NCBI RefSeq assembly: GCF_905147045.1
Contig: NC_065893.1
Location: 682,001 to 746,000, forward strand
Direction: 5' to 3'
DNA length: 64,000 nt
From: Nymphalis io
Taxonomy: Eukaryota; Arthropoda; Insecta; Lepidoptera; Nymphalidae
Shown: positions 22,484-35,379 of the stretch, one piece after another
Layout: each line of letters starts with the position of its first letter
How positions within the stretch are numbered: the first letter of the stretch is position 1
Translations under genes and position numbers: made by a program
Notes under the pieces: model-generated
Databases searched by the model: none
Seen by the model: only the letters and a program-made list of their open reading frames with translations
What the model was told of the DNA's origin: nothing

Positions 22484-25206
22484 GTTATTAATAAGAAATA
22501 TAATCTTTATACTCTGATATAAAATGTTTATAATCTTTGCCCAGATGGCCAGCAGTACTTCGGGACATTTACATTTATATTGGCCCGAGACGCCCGCTGT
22601 AAGACGCGAACTCTTCAGTAAGGAACGAATCGATTCAATTAGACTACCTATAGCAACTACACTTGTATTGTTACTGACCGCGATAAATTAGAACGAGATG
22701 AAAAATAAATCGTGTATTGCTAATACTGTATATTATCCAGATTGATAAATTGGATAAGACAGTCACTGGGTCAAATTTGGCTCGGCATTTTTCAGGCCAA
22801 AAGAAATGACGTGGCAGTCTAATTTGCTGGGGGGGGGGGGTGCTGGGTAATTTGCTACCCTCGATGCTCACGACGTAATGGCTTTTTGCCAGTCAAGATG
22901 CAACCTCACACACATAAGTTACATCAACTTTATAATGAAATTTCTCCATCTGGACGCATACAATACAAAATTAGAAAGTGCTATTATTTATTAATTAACA
23001 AATATAAGTAAAGACTTTTCGGTAAATAACTAAAAAGACGCTACCTGTTTCAAGCTTATCAAACTGTACTGAATTATTCAAACGATAGCTTCGAAGTTTG
23101 TAGCGAGACTCCCCTCTGATAATCTCGTTAATTCACCGCCGCTAAACAACGCCGAAGAATTAACAACCGCGAAATGACGAGAGGAATGTTACACGGTTTT
23201 ATTTTAACTGAAGAAGCGTTTTACAATTATTAATTAAATCAAGCTGCTATGCCCACAAAGTCCATCGCGTAGACTTCAGATATTTCAATAATGTTTTTTT
23301 TAATGTTGTTGGGAAATGTACTTTACATACGATTCAGCTGAATGTAATATATAATAGAAAATATTTTTTATTACGCTTGCACAATTACAAAATAATTTAA
23401 AGTTTTATATATATCATATGATTGTATATCAAATGTTATTTTCAATCTAATTTCGATTTGTGAGGATCTTTAAGTAGGATCTAAAGAGTAGGTAATAATC
23501 ATGCCAGCTTGATCACGTGCTGCCCACACACTAGCGTAGCGCACCGTGGAGAACTCCGACGAGCCACAAGCGGAGTACGTCAACCGATATGGGTAAGAAT
23601 CCCACATCCACAATCTAATTATAGTAGTATCTTTCGCATATTTCGCGATGACCTGCGACTTTCACATCCTTACATGCACATATATCGTTGATTTAGTCAT
23701 GTTTTTCATCCTCTTTTATTTTACTCATCTCTTTTTGTAGGAGCATATTGATGAAAAAGAGTTATTCTCGGTTGAATTTACTTACTGAACCGGTGATAGC
23801 TTTTAATTTAATTTATTTTATAAAATGATAATATAGAAAAAGTTATTATAATAAAAATTTGAATAAAGCATGTTTTTGATTTTGTTAATCACATATTGCA
23901 TAGAAAGGTCCCTAAGAGGATCATTATCCTCACACATACATATAAAAATACCATTAAAATTCTTCCCAGCATCATAATCTCACAGATAAAGGTAGGGATC
24001 ACAGACCTGCATGAAGGATCGAAGATTGATACGTAGAGACATTGATTGATTCACCTAAGAATCCACCGTGAGTTGTGCTGATACGGCTGCAATTCAAAAA
24101 TATCTTTGTTCAAGCGAAAATGACCTTTATTTGAAATGGATATTATTTTCTTGCAAAGATATTTGCTACGTCCCATTTGAGAGGTTATAATAATTTAATA
24201 CTTATTGTTCGTGTCATAAATACGTTTTTAAATATAAAATAAAGATTGTAACATTATACACTTTATAAAATAATATTCAGCTTAACTGATGAATGAAAAC
24301 TGTTTATTGATATATATTTTTATTTGTTTATAGGTAAACAGTTGTTTTAAATACATTTTAAAATTGCCGCATTTGGAAGACGTCTTTTTTTAAAATAAAA
24401 GAATGCAAAAATGTCATAAACATTTATGATTATTTTATTAATAACTTCAATATAATTTTCTAAAATAAAACAGTAATCCGATTTTTTTATTCGCAATAAA
24501 AAATATTGTATATATTCCTAAGTTGGTCGAGCAAACGCAACCCAAACCAACCAACGTGAACCAACCAAAGGAACCAACCGATACAAAACGACGTCGCGAA
24601 CAAGAATCATATGAACGTATATTGAAAAAATATATGTTAGGGCGTATGGAATATAAAAGCAAATTAAACATAAGCCGCGATAGGATTTTAAAATAAATCC
24701 CTTAAATTGGACACGAGCTCACCTGACCATCCGCCCCTGCTCGCTTATCCGCTTTAATGAACAAAACAGTTAATCTGACGTCCCGCCAAAAGCCAAACGA
24801 CATAAAACTTATATTCATACATTTATATTGGAATGTTTCATATTATTCCTTTAATAAATGAGCTGAAACAGAAGATAAAGTTTATATTACAAGGTAGAAC
24901 CAGAATAATCTGTTGTAGCAGTATTATTAAGAACTCACTTTTACTCATTCGTAAAATATTGATAACCGACTCATGGTGATATTTTGATGCGTGAAGTCTT
25001 GAAATGTTATAATTATTATTGTCAATGTCACTTTCCGACATGTCACGACCGTTTTTGAGGTGAGTTTCGAGATAGTTATTACAGAAAAGCCCTACAGTAT
25101 AGTTCAATAAATTTTTATGAAAATTGTAATCAAGTAACTATCCACCAATACCATGAGTGGAAGTCGTCCCATATTAAGAAGAAAGAAAAGGTTAGGCTAC
25201 ATAAGA
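22484..25206. other. Non-coding
   Basis: Includes the G12 run. A possible repeat lies at 23505-23610 (TAGCGTAGCGCACCGTGG, GAGCCACAAGCGGAGTACG). AACCAACC units occur at 24537-24580. No gene is recognised. Confidence 0.4.
22829..22840. repeat. G12 run
   Basis: Twelve consecutive G residues, followed by TGCTGGG, in AT-rich DNA. Confidence 0.98.
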
Positions 25207-25375
25207 AACACGTTCAAAGTCAGTCAAAGTCAAAATCTTTATTCATATTTGGAAATATTCATATTGCTTACTTATTGGCAAAAATCTACCACCGTTTCGA
25301 TAATAAAAACCACCAGCCTGAGAAGAACCTGCGAAAGAAATATAATGTGGTTCCGACAGTTGGAACTATTTTTTT
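25207..25375 (-). mobile_element. LINE 3' end with GACTTT tail
   Basis: In reverse: GCAGGTTCTTCTCAGGCTGG, CGAAACGGTGGTAGATTTTT, and AATAAAGATTTTGACTTTGA with further GACTTT-like units. The polyadenylation signal followed by a hexamer tail fits an RTE/L2-like LINE. I recognise the layout from other Lepidoptera, but the clade is uncertain. Confidence 0.6.
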
Positions 25376-25485
25376 CAGCACGAGCTATGTAATTTACTTA
25401 ATGGTTGGGCTTTATTTAAACTTTTCTGGTACAACATTCATAATATAATCTATCACATAAAAACTATATTTTCTGTAGCATATTC

Positions 25486-25598
25486 TAGTTTGAAGGATGA
25501 GGGATCCAGTAATAACAGGTACAAGGCATAACATCTTTTTTGTGGTACATCGTGGGTGGTGCATTGACAATATAACTAATATTTAGCATTCCAAACAG
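25486..25598 (+). mobile_element. SINE-B middle fragment
   Basis: TAGTTTGAAGGATGAGGGAT, ACAAGGCATAACATC and GTGGTGCATTGACAATATAA follow the forward SINE-B middle. Neither end is present. Confidence 0.7.
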
Positions 25599-25997
25599 TA
25601 TGTATGTTTGTGGTTTGTGGTAACCACGAACTCAGATACACTTCTCATTTTAAATAAACAGAAAAAAGAAACAAATTCAGTTTTTCAATGATTAGATTGA
25701 TAACTAAGAAACTAATACGTTACTAGATCCTACATTCAAAGTACAAACAAAAAGCACCAAATTTTGTTGGCCTTTTTATACCATATCTTTAATAATATAT
25801 ATTGAAACTCTTTTGTTAGAGGAAATTCGTCATAACCATTACGACTTCGTCATGATTTTTATACAGCTTATTGCAATTCGCTCGGCGTAATAATTCATTA
25901 ATTGGCGATGCGGCGGCCGCTGGTCAGAATATGGAGTTTATTTCTCTTACAAATCCCTCTATACATTTTTATTGCAACCCCTCACCTTCCGCGCTCA

Positions 25998-26016
25998 GCG
26001 ACGTGACGTGACTTTT
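25998..26016. other. GACGTGACGTGAC cluster
   Basis: GCGACGTGACGTGACTTTTT. The same core recurs at 36627 and 50440. Confidence 0.4.
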
Positions 26017-26104
26017 TTATTATAAAGAACGATTCACACTGGAGAATTGCCATACTTCAACTCTTCAAGTAAGTTTTTTATTATTGACGTTTATTATTCC
26101 GTTT

Positions 26105-26357
26105 GGTGAGATGACCTCGTGGTTAGAACAAGAAAAAATCCAAACCGAAGATTGTGATTTCAAGCCGAAGCAAATTTTCGTCTGCTTAACTTGTGTTTAT
26201 AATTCATCTCGTGCTAGGCGGAGAAGGAAATCATCATGAGGAACCTTGCATGTGATGCTGTGAAATTTTGGCACATATCCACCAAACCAAATTGAAAATA
26301 AATTCCAAACCTTCTCAACAAGTGAGACTTTACCCAGCAGTGGGACATATGTATGTT
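26105..26357 (+). mobile_element. SINE-A, diverged copy
   Basis: The order of blocks is GAGATGACCTCGTGGTTAGA (head), TGTGTTTATAATTCATCTCG (body), and TTACCCAGCAGTGGGACA (end). The B box is destroyed and an internal deletion lies near 26300. Confidence 0.75.
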
Positions 26358-27091
26358 ATACTTAATTAATTTAAAATATCTCTTAGTTTTTAGTTGTTAT
26401 CTATCACTATTGTTTTTTTACTATTTAGATATACAAATATTAGTAATATTAGCACCGTGGGTAAAAATGATAATTTATTTAAAATAGTATCTAAATAAAG
26501 TAAAAAAAAATTGTGTAATGTCACAACTACAATAATAACTTACGCCAATGTTGTGAATATATATATTATGTATATGTTGTAAGATTTCTTTCAAAATGCT
26601 CTCTGCATTATAAGTGAAATAGTAAGCGACAGGTAACTTAGTCTTGCAAGTTTAATAGAGCTGCCAGTGGAATAACTTGAATGGGTTCGCTCTAATTAAA
26701 ATTTTATCCTTTGAGGATTGTAGACGTCTCACCTCGCGTTCATCGTTATAAGGTTCTTGTGTTCCAACATCGTCTTACTTTATTTTTTTATGCTTGAAAC
26801 AAGTTCATACTAGGTCCGTTTTAATCATTTTATATATTTAAGTAACATTAACAGGACATTTTCTTTGCTTTATTATATTCCTTGTCTTGGATAAGACTAA
26901 CTTATTGATTAAAAACATATATATTAACCCTTTTCAAAATTACTAAGGTTTTTGGGGTTATTTTATTAAATATTTATATTGTTTCTCAATTTTTAGAGAC
27001 TGAACTTATTATATTAAAAATGTGTAGGTGCTTCTAAACGCGGTGCTCCAATAAGAACAGCAAAATTGTTTTTAATTTTTTATTTTACTTT

Positions 27092-27123
27092 CTACAATAT
27101 GCGGAACGAGCCGCATATTGTAG
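27092..27123. repeat. Perfect inverted repeat, 13-bp stem and 6-nt loop
   Basis: CTACAATATGCGG, loop AACGAG, CCGCATATTGTAG. Little further pairing is possible outside the stem. Confidence 0.95.
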
Positions 27124-28682
27124 GTATATAGTAAAAGCGTAATTGATAACGTTTGACCAAACCGAATTTCTCTTCTCCTCTTTGTGAAGCGTAAGAAGTC
27201 TTGGGACGAGTCTTCCGCCCACAAAAGTTTTAAATGTACAGGCGGAGCACAGCACTGGGGCCACAGATGCTAATATCAAGTTACTCCGTAGCCCCTTGAT
27301 CATTGAAGAAGATCATCGCAAGAATTTCATTGAGACAACCTACAACATACTTCTTTTTCGTTTTGTTTTATGTTCCTTCCACATAGCTGTATTTTTGGTT
27401 TGAAACGACAATCACAATCTAATTTCCCAAGATTCCCTCATCTAAACTTCGAAGTCACTCCAGTGAATCACCGGTCACCTACGGTCATGTGAAACTGAAA
27501 TCGATTTCAACTTTCCTAACAGATATATCAAAGTTTCTAGTTTTCATTACCTACCTCGATTCGAACTTTGCTTCAAGGCAATTGCGTTGATTTATGATCG
27601 CTAAAGATTTATCTTCCAATTGTATGAATTTACCGGAATCAAAGAAAAAAATCGACCAATTTAAAGAAAAAATAGATATATAAATGTTATATTATTTATT
27701 TATTGCTCATAATACGAAGCGTAGTGGATTTAACAACTTTCTCCTCAAAAAAAGACAGTTTCAGACTGTCTCATTTTTGCATTTTAAGAGATACAACAAT
27801 AGTCGTGGTAATAAAAGAAGATGGACAGCTACTAGGACCACGCAATAAGGCAAACATTTAAACAACGAATCCAAGCCACAGTCATGCGTAAAGCGTAAAT
27901 CTGACATCAGTAATTTCACAAATACACACGGCGGCTAGCAAAAAGACCAACAATTTTTTCCCGTCCGAACGTGAGGTGAATCCAATCATTTTTTCTTATT
28001 TCGTCCCGATTGATTGGACGCGGACATTTTTTTCCCCCGTTTTATTCTTTTCCGAGCAAACAATGCGGGCAGGTGAGCTAAACGATTTCCGATGCTTCGG
28101 AAATAAATGGCTACGGATTTTGGTGATTGAACAAACAATTGTTTTGTAGTTTAGATTTGTTTTAGAAAAAAGTTTGCATTTTTTATTGCTGGCATTTATT
28201 ATATTGAAATTAATCACTTGTCATTGGTAGATATAAAATAAATGATTGTATTCAGGCATTCAGATTAATAAATTTCCTGTCCAAACAGCAGACAGTAGTT
28301 AAACAAGAACCATGATTCAAATATGACTCACGAAGTTGTTAATCGTATAAGTTGAATTGAGTTGTTTACTCTCTCTTTTCACTAGAATCAACAATTAATG
28401 TTACCTGTGGTAGCATTAAATTTAATTAAATCATGTGTGATTAAAAGATGCTCACTTTTTTAATTTATTGTTTTCACAGTCCAGGCTCAGGCTCTGATCG
28501 TCTCATCTGGACCTGCACCTTAATCAACGTACCACGGTGACGGTGATACGCACCTCTCGAGAGGAAATGTAACAGTGCCTTTTGAGCCCATTTGCCCATT
28601 GCCCATTTACTGACTTGCCCACTAACTGACTTTAAAAATAACAGAAATATTGCAATGATATAGAAAGTAAAATAACAGCTAA
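27124..28682. other. Non-coding
   Basis: GC-richer at 27180-27300 and 27960-28075. A weak SINE-A-like scrap is at 27715-27760. No gene is recognised. Confidence 0.4.
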
Positions 28683-28920
28683 GGCGCTAAGGCCATCTCT
28701 ACTTTTTGAGAAGAAGGTTTGAAGCTTCCTCCGCCACGCTGCTTCATTGCGTGTTAGTGGATACACGTGTCAGATTTTCGTCCACTACATGCAGGTTTCC
28801 TCGCGATGTTTTGCTACTTCACCGAGCACGAAATGTATTTATAAGCACAACAAATTAAACACATGAAAATTCGATGATGCTAAAGATCGAGAGTCTAAAG
28901 TCGGTTATAAACGAAACGTA
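28683..28920 (-). mobile_element. SINE-A, diverged copy
   Basis: Reverse blocks GCTAAGGCCATCTCT, TCCGCCACGCTGCTTCATT, CAGGTTTCCTCGCGATG and CAAATTAAACACATGAAAAT follow the SINE-A order. The tRNA-like head, right of about 28880, has decayed. Confidence 0.75.
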
Positions 28921-29727
28921 TCCTTCTTTTATTGACTTCATTATTGAAATTAAAAAAATAACAAAGCCTATTATGAAGAATTTATTTACCCCCAATTAGA
29001 GATAAATATTATGGTAAGGGTGACAAAAACTCAATCGGTCGGTCGGAATCGAATCGGTACTTTTTTACTGTTAATTATATTTATAGTTATTTTTTATTTA
29101 ATCAAAAATAAAATGTATTCAAGTAGGTTTCTTAAGAGAAATTTCTTTTAATCAGCATCATCATTCATCATTATTATTATTAATAATTTTAATTAAAAAT
29201 GTACAAATAAAATAAATAATATAATATAAGACAAATTTAGCTACTCCACAACAAAACTGCTATAACGAATAAAAAAACATTTGTCTTTAAAGGCACACTG
29301 TGTATAAACTATTGTTTACAATTTCAAAACGAATAGCTAAACGATACAGATATCTAAGCAGAAAGTTCCCGAACGTACATTTTAAAAGTTCTTAGAACTC
29401 CTGGGGGAGGTTATAAACAAGTGAAACAGTAACTCAGGTGTTCCCGAGTCGTGCTGAGAATGTTCTTTATTCACTCCGTGGATTGCTTTGCATTCACACG
29501 AGAACACGCTGACGATGTTTACGGTTTTATTATATAAAATATTACACATTAACATTATAATTGGTATCTTGTGATTTTAAAATATAGTGTTTAAATTTAG
29601 AATCAATAATTACATGCATTTATCCCGTATTAGTAAAACAAAGAAATTTCACGTTACTTGGTGCTTTTGTTATAAGCTTATACGTATTTTAATTTGAATA
29701 CTTACTATTACTACTACTACTATTTGA

Positions 29728-29793
29728 AGAGAGATCAGACGCAAGACCGACTTTACGTGTTTACCAAGGCACGGGAGCGTCTCACACCTCAAT
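29728..29793 (-). mobile_element. SINE-C-related middle fragment
   Basis: GATCAGACGCAAGACCGACT and TACCAAGGCACGGGAGCGTC match the reverse of the SINE-C core, and resemble the block at 30270-30350 even more closely. Confidence 0.65.
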
Positions 29794-29952
29794 TTATTTA
29801 TTTTTATTTATATTTCAAAAATGAAAACCGTATAATAAGTTAACTGAATACAGGATGTATCCATACACCAATAAAGTTTCCAATAATAAACAATACTTTG
29901 AAAAAGCAAAAAAAACACACATTAAGAAAAAATACAATATATTACAATATAG

Positions 29953-30258
29953 GACTGCCTCGTTGGTCTAGTGGCAACATGTAAGGCCGCAGACCCAAGA
30001 GGTCAGGCCAATAAAAAGTTATTGAATATTTCTGTCGAAAATTCGCAACAGCAACCCGAAGTTTTGAAGTTGGAAGTGTGTGTCTCGTGTCTCGGAAAGC
30101 ACGTAAAGCCGTTGACCGATGATTGCCATCCCATCGTATTATAAGAGTTAAAGAATCGAGAGGGCACCAGTTTGTGCATACACTTGTGCACTATAATATG
30201 CCCTGCTATATATGGCTAATCTCTCTTAGTCTGAAAACGATTCGGAGGCCAATTTTTT
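29953..30258 (+). mobile_element. SINE-C with B-box deletion, long 3' end
   Basis: The head GACTGCCTCGTTGGTCTAGT runs into GCAGACCCAAGAGGTCAGGC, which deletes the B-box segment present in the copy at 51724. The body extends further 3' than that copy: ACACTTGTGCACTATAATATG, then TGGCTAATCTCTCTTAGTCT, ending in a T run. Confidence 0.85.
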
Positions 30259-30269
30259 TTTTATCATAT

Positions 30270-30453
30270 CAATTGAGGGTAGATCACACGCAAGAACAAT
30301 AAATTTACGTGTTTATTAAGGTACGATAGTATCTCACACCTCAATTTCCTGATTTCGATTTCTAATAATAATTTTAATTAGGCAAACTCGGGATTCAAAC
30401 CTAGAACGCTAAGATTTACAGCCCTATTGTAACCACTACACTACTGGGGCAAT
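30270..30453 (-). mobile_element. SINE-C-like core with a different tRNA-like head
   Basis: Read in reverse: head TGCCCCAGTAGTGTAGTGG, B box GGTTTGAATCCC, a body with GAGGTGTGAGATACTATCG and AAACACGTAAATTTATTG, and an end TCTACCCTCAATTG. The core parallels SINE-C, but the head is not the GACTGCCTCGTTGG type. Confidence 0.7.
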
Positions 30454-30961
30454 AACTATATAAATACAATAAATCAATATTTGATCATCAGAACGCGATA
30501 CAATAATTTCAAATAGACCCGAAAACATCAATATTAGACCTGTAGCCAACAGACCAGATAATTATTAGCTAACTTCGAAAGGGTTGCTCGTAAATTCGGG
30601 GCAGGTGCTCTCAAACTTTTATCAGCTGAAGTTATTGAATCCCTAATCCCCTTTTATTACTTTCAATAAAACCGGATAGGTAATTGTTCTCGACCGGGAA
30701 CAACGGTGATTGGGTATTAATTCCTTCATAGATCTGTTTTATATTGGTCGCGTGAAATGAAATTTAATTACGATTACATTTTATTGTCTGTGGTGTTTAA
30801 AATGTGTGTACTGAGCTATATTCTTTTATTTAAACTGCATAACAGAGATACACAGTAATTAACCAAAAATTAAAGACAAAAGAAGTTTTTCTCATTTATT
30901 TAATAAAATTAATTATTTAAGTAAGTCATCAATTTTAAAACATATTCAAACTTTCTGCTTC

Positions 30962-31002
30962 ACTTGAAAAACTGCAGCATGCTATGCTGCAGTTTTTCAA
31001 GT
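30962..31002. repeat. Perfect inverted repeat, 19-bp stem and 3-nt loop
   Basis: Arms ACTTGAAAAACTGCAGCAT (30962-30980) and ATGCTGCAGTTTTTCAAGT (30984-31002) around GCT. The pairing ends sharply on both sides. Confidence 0.97.
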
Positions 31003-31145
31003 ATACATAATCTTCACAAAAAATACGATAAATAACTTAACTAATATTATTTTAAAATTTCGACTTGGAATTGACTTGATTTTAAATATATTATGTATTC
31101 TCACGACAACATATAAAATTATATAAAAAGTAACAAAATGATAGA

Positions 31146-31167
31146 TTTAATTTCAATTGAAATTAAA
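31146..31167. repeat. 22-bp perfect palindrome
   Basis: The half-site TTTAATTTCAA is mirrored exactly. It lies 143 bp from the 19-bp stem and 170 bp from the AT run. Confidence 0.95.
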
Positions 31168-31334
31168 AATGATTATTTAATATTAATTTATTTATTTGTA
31201 AAAAAGAAAAATATAAACACTTTACTATCATTATTGATTAGACATTCGAAAGAAGAAGACACGGTATTGTTTAAAACTAATCACTTGCTAAGCAACGTTT
31301 ATAGATAAGGTCGTTATTACTTAACGCAGTTTAT

Positions 31335-31337
<3 letters not shown>

Positions 31338-31400
<63 letters not shown>
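31338..31400. repeat. Pure AT microsatellite, about 31 units
   Basis: An uninterrupted alternating AT tract. It is self-complementary and prone to cruciform formation, and lies close to two inverted repeats (30962 and 31146). Confidence 0.98.
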
Positions 31401-31403
<3 letters not shown>

Positions 31404-31726
31404 GTTTACTATGATAATTTTAATAAATGTCATATTTAAAATATCATATAGTTTAGTCTAAGATCTAAAATGTAAATTAATTTTATTTATAATAAACTTT
31501 TTAACTCACGAACGCTTCACGACGGACGTCAGGTTTTCCAATTAACAAAACCCAACAGTCGCTGAAAGACTGAAAAAAAATAACCATTAACGAGTTTACA
31601 GAAGCGAGACACACGTTCAAATTAAGTTAAAGAATAAATATAGTATGTCTATGTTAAAATACATTTCCGGTTTTAATGGTGATTCAGTGTCTGTCACGAG
31701 GCCTGAAGCTATTTATATTTCTAACT

Positions 31727-31785
31727 ATCTATGGTCGAAGGTGACTTAACATCAGGTGGCCTATTTTCTCGTCTGTCTTCAAATG
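31727..31785 (+). mobile_element. SINE-B 3' scrap
   Basis: GGTGACTTAACATCAGGTGG and TTCTCGTCTGTCTTC resemble the SINE-B 3' end without its A tail. Confidence 0.5.
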
Positions 31786-34700
31786 GTATATTATGTATAA
31801 GAATATAATTAGAATAAAATATAATTCTACTAGCATTTGTGTCACCATTGCACGTGGCCTTGATTTGTACAATAGCAATTTTAACTAACATTTATACATG
31901 CTGCTTTGCCGTGCCTCTGGGCAATTGTTGTAGTAATTATTATGTTCTTATGTTAGTGAATGTGTTTCTTGATGAGAATAAAATTTCTTTAACCCGAAAT
32001 ACTTCATGTAAATAATTATTTTATATATGTCATATGATGTTATTGAAATAAAATTATTAAGTAATCTGGTATTACTGGCGAACTAAATATTACTATATTT
32101 TATAAAATATCGAGGATGAAATATCGAAGTTCATAACTGACAATTAAACCTCTGTAAAATACCAAAAAGGGTAATGAGCGAGCGAGTAATTTAATTGAAT
32201 AAAATATATCTCGTTATGCTTTTTGACAAGTCATTATTGAAAGCATTTCTACAATTCTAATGTCTAATTCAAAGCGTTGTGAAGTTGAAGTCGTCAAAAT
32301 CATCGTTTCATGAAAACTATAATCTCTTCTGAGTTTTCGATTAGCGTATAATAATGAGATTATTGGTTTTCCATGAGGTTCAAATGCTGACATGGATCGC
32401 AAGTTCAAATCCGAGAAAAACAGCGCAGATGAGTCGTATTATAATAGTTAATATTTATAATAATTGATTTCATTGTCAATGTCGAAGGAAATCATCTAAA
32501 ACTTCATTTTGCTAAATATGTTTACAGCAGAATCAATTTTTTTTTTTCAAAATGAAATTTAAAACAATCACATGTTATTAAATATATATAAACATGAAAA
32601 CACAAACAAAACAATAAAAACAATCTTGATCATAGTTATACAATTCTGACGAAATTCAAACAAAGTTACTATCTCTCTCACTTCGCTGCCTCTACCTGTT
32701 CGAACTTACTAACCTTTTAACTTATTTGAGTCAACTTCAACTATCGCAGAGATTGCAGATTAAACTTACTGAACAAGAGAATTTTCTTTACTTCATATAT
32801 CACTACTTTAATATTAAAATCTTTACGAAGAAGATTTGAAAATTGATATAACATAATATTGTCAATAATCACATCAAATATAGCGTTGTATATAACGAAA
32901 GTAACTACACAAGTTCCTGCCGGTTCTTCACGGTAGAATCTATATTCGGAAACGATACTATTCGTAGCTTTACATAAAAACATTATTTCCATCTAACCAT
33001 ATTATACAATATGACGACGTATACGACGCAAAAATTGTTGTAAGAGTCTGTTTGAGTAGAGTTCATTTTCATTTGATTTGATAAATAGTTTTTTTATATA
33101 GATTTGTAACTTTCATCCTTATAATTCTTTATTTATAGAACAAATCAAGGCTAAGTCTTATAAAAATTAAACAATCTAAATCATAAAAAAAATCGAATCA
33201 TTCGAAACAATGCAAACGATATCCAAATGAAATGAATCCCAAACAAAACACCTAAACCAAGATATTCCCGAAGGGGTACAAAGCAACATTTCATTGGGCA
33301 ACAGAAACCATCGCTCAGAGCGGCTAGCGCGTCGACACCACCATTTGTCTCGCACCACCTTTAAAAGCTATTCACAACCATTATTCTTTTTAAAAACCTT
33401 CGGACGCCTCCGTTTCGTTTTTCAATTGGAGCTATCGCGATGAATGCTTTCGTTTAAGATATATTAAGAGTTGTATTTTCATAACGTTTACGTTTAAACA
33501 AAAATAAAAATAAATTTATTTCTCTTGTATAAAATATAATTTATTTGTTCAAACGAAATATGGGTATTGATAACACATTTGGTATTAAGTTTTTTCTCAT
33601 TCATTTTCCTAAGGCTATTTCTTCATAATAAGAGATAAATAATATACTAAAATGACTTTTTAAAGTATACTTCGTATGTTCTGATAAACTCATATTTACA
33701 TTTGCTTTCGAAATTACAAAAAATATTTATTCGTTATCAGATAATGCAAAAATTATATTTCACTATATTCTTGAACCTGATAAGAATTACAATTTGATAT
33801 TATTTGTCTAACTACGTACCTTTAATTAAACAACTATTTATACCTACCGCAGAGAAAAATAAAATTAAATTAGAAGCTTACTCAAATATAAAGAGCGAAA
33901 CACACGCAATATCTTAAGGAATTATTTAATTATATATTATTAATGCGAAATATGATAGTTTGATATACTTGTATATCTTCAAGTTCCATCTCCAGCTTTC
34001 GACATTGACCAGTCGTTTATCAGCGATACTTAGCGATTAATTGAATGCTCCAACTTTGCATTTATCGACACCATCAATATCACTGAGCCGTCTCTCTTTC
34101 TCTGTTCTTTTACACGCTGACGCGATTGTTTATCACCATTTGATTTTAATGGGGGCAGTTTTTAAGGTCGATTCTCTTGTTTTGTTTTGTTTTTTTTTCA
34201 ATCTTATATCGAGGCTGTAGTATAACTTGTGAAGCCGTTTGGATGAATAATTATTATCTGTTCGGTTTAGCGTTATATTTTGGTAGTGTTTTTTTTATTA
34301 TTTTTACTTGTTTACCCAAATCATTATTGAAATATGGGTATTTACTTGTGATTAATATTACAAAGAGAATTAGCAACAAAATTGAAGTCGTTTCGGAAAT
34401 AAACACCTTTGACCTGAAAGAGGAACAGGCGAAAAAAACTCTTGGAGGGATTTGTCGTTTCTTCTTTTCAGCAATTGTTATTTACAATGCAAATATTCAT
34501 TAACTATTTAAAATGGTCTGAAGGCAATCATTTTATATCCAAGGACACCAGAAAGAAGTCATTAGTTTTATAATATCTGGTAACACAAAAAGGTTTCTTA
34601 ACGATTTTGTTGAATTTTGCAATTGATCAAAATCTTTATTAAATATAAAATAAAACAATCTATGACTGGTCCGAAAATAAGCATGCCAGACACGAGTAGA

Positions 34701-34799
34701 ATTGGCGAAAGAATTTCGGAAATATTTTTAACGTTCAACTAAAAAAAATGCTTAATATGAAAATCGTGAATTAAACTACGCCGCAATAACGCAGTTCAT
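31786..34799. other. Non-coding, low repeat content
   Basis: Apart from the 32903 scrap I recognise nothing. A frame of 108 codons at 34177-34503 is AT-rich, rich in F, Y and I, and shows no domain. Confidence 0.4.
32903..32960 (+). mobile_element. Scrap of the same LINE 3' end as 25207
   Basis: CCTGCCGGTTCTTCACGGTA and TCGGAAACGATACTATTCG match the sense direction of the 3' region at 25300-25375. Short and diverged. Confidence 0.4.
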
Positions 34800-34905
34800 C
34801 GTCACTCAGCAGTGAGGAATCGATCACTCAACGTATAAAGGCCTGTAATAAATCCCAGGCTTTCGAGCCATTTCCCGACTGTTTTCACCTAGCTCTGCAG
34901 TTTCA
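34800..34905 (+). repeat. Diverged direct repeat, copy 1
   Basis: GAATCGATCACTCAACGTAT, AAAGGCCTGTAATAAATCCC and CCCGACTGTTTTCACCTAGC align in order with copy 2 at 35818. I do not recognise the family. Confidence 0.6.
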
Positions 34906-35304
34906 ATTTGTGAAACATCCATCTTATCTTTGAATAAATGAACTTCAATGTATTAATAATTATATAGCATACAAAAGTTAGTAAAATATTAAAATATCTA
35001 TAAATAATTATTTTTAAAATTTCTTTCTCCACAGACTTTTCGTCCGAGCTTTTTCGTGTGTTTTTACTTGTAACTATAATTTTTTAAATTGTTATTGTTC
35101 TGTTAGAGAACTACTTTGATATTTTTATCAACAAATCAAGCATTCAGAAACTAACATTTAGTGAAGTGGAGCTGATGAGGAAGACCGCAGATGACCACAA
35201 TTCTTTTTTTCATTTGTGCTTTTTCTATTTGTGTTACACGTGTTCTATTTGTATTACACATTTTATGGCTAAGATTCATTCATATTATAAATGAAATTAT
35301 ATAT

Positions 35305-35379
35305 ACAGTAACAGCCTGTTAATGGCTCATTGCTGGGCTAAAGCCTCCTCTCCCTTTTGAGGAGAAGGTTTGGAGCTTG
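35305..35379 (-). mobile_element. SINE-A 3' fragment
   Basis: ACAGTAACAGCCTGTTAATG, TGCTGGGCTAAAGCC and TTTTGAGGAGAAGGTTTGGA match the last 75 bases of SINE-A in reverse. It ends abruptly at 35379, a 5' truncation. Confidence 0.85.

Noticed and set aside
30962..31002. MicroRNA precursor
   Set aside because: Arms are too short and the loop is only 3 nt. Pairing stops abruptly, unlike a normal precursor.
34177..34503. 108-codon hydrophobic frame as a membrane protein
   Set aside because: Hydrophobicity follows from T-rich sequence. The first codons come from a poly(T) stretch. No known family was recognised.
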